Origin: Azorinus chamasolen
Taxonomy: Eukaryota > Mollusca > Bivalvia > Cardiida > Solecurtidae
Reading direction: 5' to 3'
NCBI GenBank assembly: GCA_963576725.1
Contig: OY755240.1
Coordinates: 15,058,378-15,122,377 of the forward strand
Length of the DNA: 64,000 bases
The notes below the pieces were generated by a model. That model was not told the origin of the DNA. It made no database searches and worked only from the letters and a program-made list of their open reading frames with translations. Positions 58,298-64,000 of the stretch are shown here, piece after piece. A program made the translations under genes and the position numbers. How positions within the stretch are numbered: the stretch's first letter is position 1; the number at the start of each line of letters is the position of its first letter.

Positions 58298-61200
58298 GTA
58301 AGCATGTTAGCGTTAATATGTAGTCTAAACTTTTAATTTAGTCGAGCCTAGCCTGCAAAAAGCAGAAACAAAGTGCATGAATTAGTTTTATCTGCATAAC
58401 AGTCGCCCTTCGTTATGAACTGTGTTATAGAACGATAATAAAGTGAAACAGATTTGTATATAACTCGCTTAACCCATTTGCACCCTTCGGATTCTGCCAT
58501 GATTATATATTGTGTTAGTCCATATTTTATTTAAGGGGTGCCTGGCCTAAATTTTTAATTTCGTTCTGTTTTATATTGAACTTTCTATCAGCAAACAGTG
58601 TAGACTCTGATCCGACGCCACATTATGCGGCGTCTGATCAGAGTCTACACTCTTTGCCTAAGTCCCATATATGGGATCGTGGGGGCAAATGGGTTAACCC
58701 TTTCCTTGTTCTAAATTTATTCCAAATTCCAATACCTGTTGAACATTCATAGACAAATTGTTATAATGAAATATGGAATGTGGAACATTGCTGACCTTTT
58801 AGGAGGTAAAGAAACAGATTTATTTCCAGTCATCATAAATTCTGGAAATGTGATTGGCTGAGACCCTCCACGTGAACGGGGTGTAAGAAACCGTACACCT
58901 CGTTTGATCCAAGGTGTACGGAATCAAGTTTGTCACGTGACTGATCGGTTTTGTTTCATCGTCGATTCGCGTAAACAAACTCGATTTCTGTGTTTATAAG
59001 ACGGGTTTTTCCTATGAAATAAACGGAATTCATCCATACAAACTGTCTGGCATCTACACACATGGATAAAAACAACTTATGTATCAATTACATGTTTGTA
59101 TCTTGCTTCTTTTGTTTTTCCCAAATACCCAAAATCTTGCTTACTTACAGTGCGTGCAAATAAGCGCGTGAGTTTGAGTGACGTCAAACGTCATTTTTTA
59201 GTCAGACTTATTGGCAGCTGTGCCAATTCGCACGCGCCGTAAGTAAATAAATGTTTTGAGGGATTTAATCTACAGAATTTCGTTAGGTTATGCATGTATT
59301 CTTTCTTGTAATGGATCCAGACTGGAAATAAATTCGTTACACGGTGTTTCGGCAGGGTGTACGGGTTTGTATGACGGTTTTGGATTCCGTATTTCCTTCG
59401 CGCTTCGCGCTCAGGAAATACGGAATCCAAAACCGTCATACAAACGCGTACACCGTGCCGAAACACCGTGTAACTAATAATATCAATTCCCAATGGCATT
59501 AAGAGCAGATCCATATTAGACGGCTCGTACATGAATCGTCTGATCTAGGTCTGCTTTGTTTGCTTATGCATGAAAACGCGTTTATATGAGGAAAGGTTTA
59601 ATCTTTTCGGCGTCAAATTTCTAAGAAAATGAATAAATGAAAATTCAAATGAATAAAGCACAGATACAGAAATAGAGTTTGAGACAAAACGTGAAATCCC
59701 TTATCAGACACCGCTTTGAAAATGTGGCGTCTGACCTGGGACTGCACTATTTATCGTGGTGCATTTATGCGACATTGGTGATGAAAGGGTTAGAATGAAT
59801 GCACTTGTAATGAATACCCATGTAAACGGGTTCACTTATTACAGTCCCTGATTTGGTAAAGTCTTGCTTACTCCTTTAAGCATCATATATTATATGCTAA
59901 AAGTTATATTCTGCCAAGTTTCACATAAATCATTCAACACCAAATACTGTACACATATGCATGTACATCGAAAATGATACACATGGTGCATATTTATGGT
60001 AGATTTCGGTAAATGGGGTACGTGTTTTCGTTCTGCAGCAATCAAAACTTTTCATTTTTCGATACGAGCACGTTGTCGTATATATATGCTTCTTATACTA
60101 AGCTAGATTCAAGTTACATAGATAGCGGTTCTGGCTCCGATGTTATAAAGATTTTGGCTTGTGTCTGAGATCATTCTCAAGTATCAGATAGGTCAGATTC
60201 TGAGCAAGCTCAGAATCTGACCAATCAGATGCGTGAGAATGATCTCAGACTCAGAAGTTATATAGCCTTAGTTATTTTGTTACGCAAAATGTACATCTCA
60301 AATTGAGTATGAAAGGTTACAAGATAAATTTGAGTGGGAAACAGTGACAGATCCTAGAGGTATACACTGTTTGCAAACGTCACCTTTAAAGGGTTACTTA
60401 CAAAGTGTTTGTTTTTCTGATTGACTGTCTGTAAATATGTCTCCCTGTCTGTATATATGTCTGGCGTAATAGTGTCTCTCTGTCTGTTCGTTTGTTCGTT
60501 TTGTTTATAATAATTGTTCTTGGAGTGAATATATAGAGTAAATAATTACGGTACATGTAGTTTGATTAAAATGAATTATCAGCTGATAATATTGCTTAAC
60601 ATTTTATTTGACAACCAAATAGTAGATAAATCGTGTCACATTAGTTTTAGCTACAGTAAAACCTCTCTATAACGGCCACTAAATTACATCAATTAGTTTG
60701 TGTTAAAGGCAGGTGGTTGCTTAAAGCTAGGTGAAAAAAAATATAACGCTCCTATTGGAGCGTTCTGTTTTACTTTCACCTTTCTTTAAGCAGCCACCCG
60801 CCCTAAATAACAACTAATTAACACAACTTAGTGACCGTTACAGCGAGATTTAATGTATAAGGAGACACAGTGTGATTTGAAAAAAACACACAACCCCCCC
60901 CCCCCCCCCACGAAAATTACCGATTTAACGCAGGTGGCCATGGAGCAGCCAACTCGTTCATCATTAAATAAGTTATTATTAACCCTTCTCTTGCTGAATT
61001 TTAAAATACATGTCTCTTTCTTTACCCGTGTCCTGTTGTATACTTGCATATATCTTCACTGTGTACAATTTCGCTGTACAATCACTGCTGTGGAGTGTAC
61101 TGGTTGCACAATCAACTTGCAATAAGTGCAGACCCAGATGAGACAGCTCCTGCAGGAGCTGTCTCATCTGGGTCTTCACTATTTACAGGTAGGTATATTG

Positions 61201-61558
61201 ACGTGAAGAGCAAGCGAAGGGTTAAAAACAACAGCAGCCATCTGCAGTATATACCGAACGGAAGCATATTTCCATCTCTTGGAAACAGTGTCCGGGGGTA
61301 AAATAGTTCAAAACAGTTATTTTGATGTCTCCTCTGGCTCAACGACTGTTCGTAGAGTATTAGGAATAAAGTCTAAAATGTGGGCGTTTCTTTCTTCCAG
61401 ACGTTTATGTGGAATTTACACTTCTAAATATAAATGAATTGGATGAAGTCACTGAGACACTGAAGACGACCGGTTACCTCAGCCTGTACTGGAGAGATGA
61501 ATTACTGATCTGGACGCCAGCGAATTACGGAGGTATAGACTATTACTTATGGCCACAG
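58129..61558 (+). CDS. Cys-loop ligand-gated channel subunit (nicotinic receptor-like), first two coding exons
   Basis: The exons 58129-58297 and 61401-61558 join in frame (phase 1) to give the N-terminal 109 residues of a pentameric channel subunit. The ATG opens a hydrophobic signal peptide (MKIVFNLIFIWALC...). The ligand-binding domain then starts with an amphipathic helix (DAINLKTDLFTNNAY), the first strand (DVYVEFTLLNINELDEV) and YLSLYWRDELLIW followed by YGGI. This matches the nicotinic pattern WxDxxLxW..xxYxGI, and the Trp of YWRD aligns with the loop D tryptophan of the complementary binding face. The Cys-loop, membrane helices and stop must lie to the right. Molluscs have many divergent receptors of this type; ligand and ion selectivity cannot be read from this part. 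Confidence 0.82.
58469..58697. mobile_element. Family D hairpin MITE in receptor intron 1
   Basis: Starts ttaacccatttgcaccc and ends gggcaaatgggttaa; the hairpin turns at gccacattatgcggcg. One of the best preserved copies. Confidence 0.87.
59336..59474. mobile_element. Near-perfect long hairpin in receptor intron 1
   Basis: Arms gttacacggtgtttcgg and ccgaaacaccgtgtaac enclose gacggttttggattccgtat and its complement; the loop is cgcgcttcgcg. A related stretch (ggtgtacggaatcaag) lies at 58912. Confidence 0.85.
60652..60857. mobile_element. Family B hairpin MITE in receptor intron 1
   Basis: Starts tacagtaaaacctctctat and ends gcgagatttaatgta. The 'taacggccactaaattaca' arm marks the same subfamily as 62782-62987. 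Confidence 0.83.
60894..60910 (+). repeat. Poly-C tract
   Basis: A run of about 16 C just after a family B element. Confidence 0.9.
60979..61225. mobile_element. Family G hairpin MITE in receptor intron 1
   Basis: Starts ttaacccttctcttgctg and ends gcaagcgaagggttaa, with a complete core palindrome around ctcctgcaggag. It lies 175 bp upstream of receptor exon 2. Confidence 0.85.
61401..61558 (+). CDS. Receptor coding exon 2 (first strands of the ligand-binding domain)
   Basis: 158 nt, phase 1 to 0, acceptor cttccag, donor gtaggt. It encodes VYVEFTLLNINELDEV, LSLYWRDELLIWTPANYGG and ends YYLWPQ. No further receptor exon was seen before 64000. Confidence 0.85.
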
Positions 61559-61833
61559 GTAGGTATGACCATGAAGCTTATCTATACATGTACATGTTCT
61601 AGATGGACTAGAGTAACTAACAGATATGTTCATGCCCTATAACTTATTTCTATCAAATTCATTCAAGGTTATTTTTTTCGTTTACCAGATTTTGCGCAAT
61701 ATAGTTTAATGAAGATCATGGGGTAGATATATGTACATATAGTTGAATTGATTGTCATGTGATGTCTGTAATTTTAATTAATTATTTGTTTGTCATGGCA
61801 CAACAAATTGAATACCAAAAATAAATCAAACAA

Positions 61834-61835
<2 letters not shown>

Positions 61836-61890
<55 letters not shown>

Positions 61891-61922
61891 GTGACGATGA
61901 TGATGATGATGATGATGATAAC
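61836..61922 (+). repeat. (GAT)n microsatellite
   Basis: About 28 GAT-type units with one interruption (ggtgacgat). Read on the minus strand it gives poly-His or poly-Ile by chance. Confidence 0.95.
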
Positions 61923-62220
61923 AATAAAAGTAATATTTGTTATAATGATAATACAAATGTATCTGGAAAATAACATCAACTGATCTTGATTTACACTGCT
62001 TGCAAATTCCGAATTATCGTTCTGCACCAAGCAGCCTATATGCTTTTAATATATTAAATGAACGATCTAAAGAGGTTCCACTTTGTTTCAAATGGATTTG
62101 TCTTCTCTTTTCTGTTACCAACCACATTGCGGGTCATTTATGCTGGTGGTTGCATAAAGTGATAGGTTCTACTTGCAACGCGTTTTAAAATGCCTAAAAT
62201 TACAAGCAGTATTGTAATGC

Positions 62221-62452
62221 TTGACCCATTCCCTCATATTGACGACTTTTGACGACTCTGTAAAAGCCACTTTGTGAAACCATCGTGATAAATAGAGCAT
62301 TTGCTCCTATAGGAGCAAATGCTCTATTTATCACAATGGTTTCAAACGACAAAATTCTAAAAAAAATATATATTTTCTCTAGATAGTGCTCCTTGCCGGT
62401 AGATTTATTCAAAGAGGTTGTATCTAAAAATAGACTATGAGGTAATGAGTTA
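62221..62452. mobile_element. Family E hairpin MITE, inverted
   Basis: Starts ttgacccattccctcatatt and ends tgaggtaatgagttaa. The central palindrome around gagcatttgctcctatagg is almost perfect. Confidence 0.84.
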
Positions 62453-62781
62453 ATAGAAGTACCGTGAAATAACGATTATAATTAACACTCTAATGTGCAG
62501 CATTATTGAAATTTAAGGTAGGTGACATCTTAATGCTAGGTAATGGTCCAAAAGGAGCTTTCTGCATGACTTTCCTTAAGCGGCCACCTTCAAAAGCTTG
62601 CTACATGTACAAAGAGCCTGTACTGTATATATGCTGTATAAGAAAACCGATCGATAAACGGTGCAGATGAACCGGCGCTCATGTTTGTAATATCGGAGAT
62701 CCTGTTTTAGTCGTCGATGCACAAGTACTTATTCCGGTTGCGTTTTAGTTATATATCCGATACGCCGATAATATTTTGCTG

Positions 62782-62987
62782 TACAGTAAAACCTCTCTAT
62801 AACGGCTACTAAATTACATCAAGTATTTTTGTTAAAGGCAGGTGACTGCTTAAAGCAAAGTGAAAGTAAAACACAACGCTCCTATAGGAACGTTCTGTTT
62901 TACTTTCACCTTGCTGTAAGCAGCCACCTGCCCTAATACCTACTAATTAACACAATTTAGTGGCCGTTATAGAGAGATTTTACTGTA
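62782..62987. mobile_element. Family B hairpin MITE right of receptor exon 2
   Basis: Starts tacagtaaaacctctctat and ends agagagattttactgta. Full length, with hairpin loop acgctcctataggaacgt. Confidence 0.85.
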
Positions 62988-63598
62988 GAATAAAACTATA
63001 TGAGAAAAATATCGACGAAGATGTCACGTCACATCAATATTTTTATTTATTATTCCTCAATATATCCTTCAATGTAAAACTCCCATAGACCTAAAATGTG
63101 ATCTTATGATATATCACTCTCAGAATGAGCTTCCAGGTGAATATATCAGGATATATCACCCTCAGAATTAGCTTCCAGGTGTGAATATATCCGTTTCAAA
63201 ACTACAGATCTAACATCATCACTGCTATCACCACCGACTCCAAAATGTATGTTTATTGGATTATCTCTCTCATGTCTTACATCTCTCAAATATTATTTCA
63301 TTCTCTCCAGAATTTCTCTCTCATCTTACCAACCTACATAATTCTATCGCATTTATTGCATTTTATGGCATATACTGCAGTCGGGAGAATGCATGCATGC
63401 TAATGCATACATGACGGCGTTGTGCTCATGACGTCATTTGGTGACATCATCACTTTTGGAATAACAAGTCCATGCTTCGTGATGCCGGATCAACATTATT
63501 CTCTTTTATTTTATAGCTTAATGCATGTACCAAAATTGTGATGTGTATTTTGACATGATTATCTTTGATAAAGGCTCGTAGTGGTCGAAATATTATAT

Positions 63599-63965
63599 AC
63601 AGTGCTCCCTCCCTACAACGGCTCTCTCAATAACGATTCCCTCCTTACAACAACGTATGTCACTGTTTCCGAAACAACAAGGCTCCAGAAACAACCTTTT
63701 TGCATCGTATTTTCTGTATGCCTCCATCAAACCCTATGTTGTGACCATTCTTTAGAATCGTCACTTTGTGACGATTCTAAAGAGTGTTCACAACATAGGG
63801 TTTGATTGGGGCATAACGGTTTTAGGTCTCGAAATACACCTTATCTGGTGATCTGAAAACAAGCAAATTATGTTTGATTTTCCCTCCCTATAACAACTCC
63901 CTCTGAACAACACATACGTTCTTCGTATCCTAAAGGGTGTCGTTGTAGAGAGGGAACATTGTATT
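63599..63965. mobile_element. Inverted-repeat element with nested family X hairpin
   Basis: Ends acagtgctccctccctaca and gtagagagggaacattgta are inverted repeats with a family B-like pattern. A family X hairpin (63722-63812) sits inside, so this is a nested insertion. Confidence 0.72.
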
Positions 63966-64000
63966 AATCAGAGCTAGGCTATTTCAGTATTTCTATATTA

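Larger units (their letters stand above)
61559..64000. other. Receptor intron or downstream DNA, repeats only
   Basis: No receptor exon recognised. Holds a (GAT)n microsatellite, families B and E, two 41-bp units of gatatatcaccctcagaa (63109 and 63150), and the nested element at 63599-63965. Confidence 0.6.

Noticed and set aside
61774..62030. Poly-His and poly-Ile frames
   Set aside because: Reading frames of the (GAT)n microsatellite.

Overview
This window is nuclear DNA from an animal, most likely a bivalve mollusc. The evidence is split coding exons with GT/AG borders, very long introns, AT-rich non-coding DNA and an extreme density of short hairpin transposons. It also carries repeat types that I associate with bivalve genomes: a 'caagagctgtc' element with tandem 170-bp units, and an element opening 'ttagtccccc' with 145-bp units. 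The species cannot be fixed from the sequence.

Three protein genes are supported, all incomplete. (1) Plus strand, 2148-20663: thirteen exons of a sodium/glucose cotransporter (SLC5/SGLT family). They join in frame without a stop for 593 residues and end at a natural stop codon. Only the first ~70 residues are missing, presumably to the left of the window. The exon for '[14 protein letters not shown]' is preceded by two truncated tandem copies of itself. (2) Minus strand, 43234-27311: nine exons, each one thrombospondin type-1 (TSP1) domain and all in phase 1-1, giving 477 codons. Signal-peptide and 3' exons were not found. Two neighbouring domain exons (39000-39152 and 32305-32457) lie in a segmental duplication of several kb, and one copy of it is split by a 3.2-kb insertion. 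(3) Plus strand, 58129-61558: the first two coding exons of a Cys-loop (nicotinic acetylcholine receptor-like) channel subunit, with a signal peptide and the start of the ligand-binding domain. The rest lies to the right.

Layout: 1-2147 repeats; 2148-20663 SGLT gene; 20664-27310 repeat-rich intergenic DNA between convergent genes; 27311-43234 TSP1 gene; 43235-58108 repeat-rich DNA with several foldback elements and tRNA-like sequences; 58109-61558 receptor gene start; 61559-64000 intron and repeats.

Nearly all other sequence consists of miniature inverted-repeat elements. At least five families (A, C, D, E, G below) begin TTAACC and end GGTTAA, as expected for piggyBac-type TTAA target duplications. 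Another (B) begins TACAGTA, with a pogo/Tc1-like TA target. The three genes are not functionally linked as far as can be seen; the mobile-element landscape is what connects the window.
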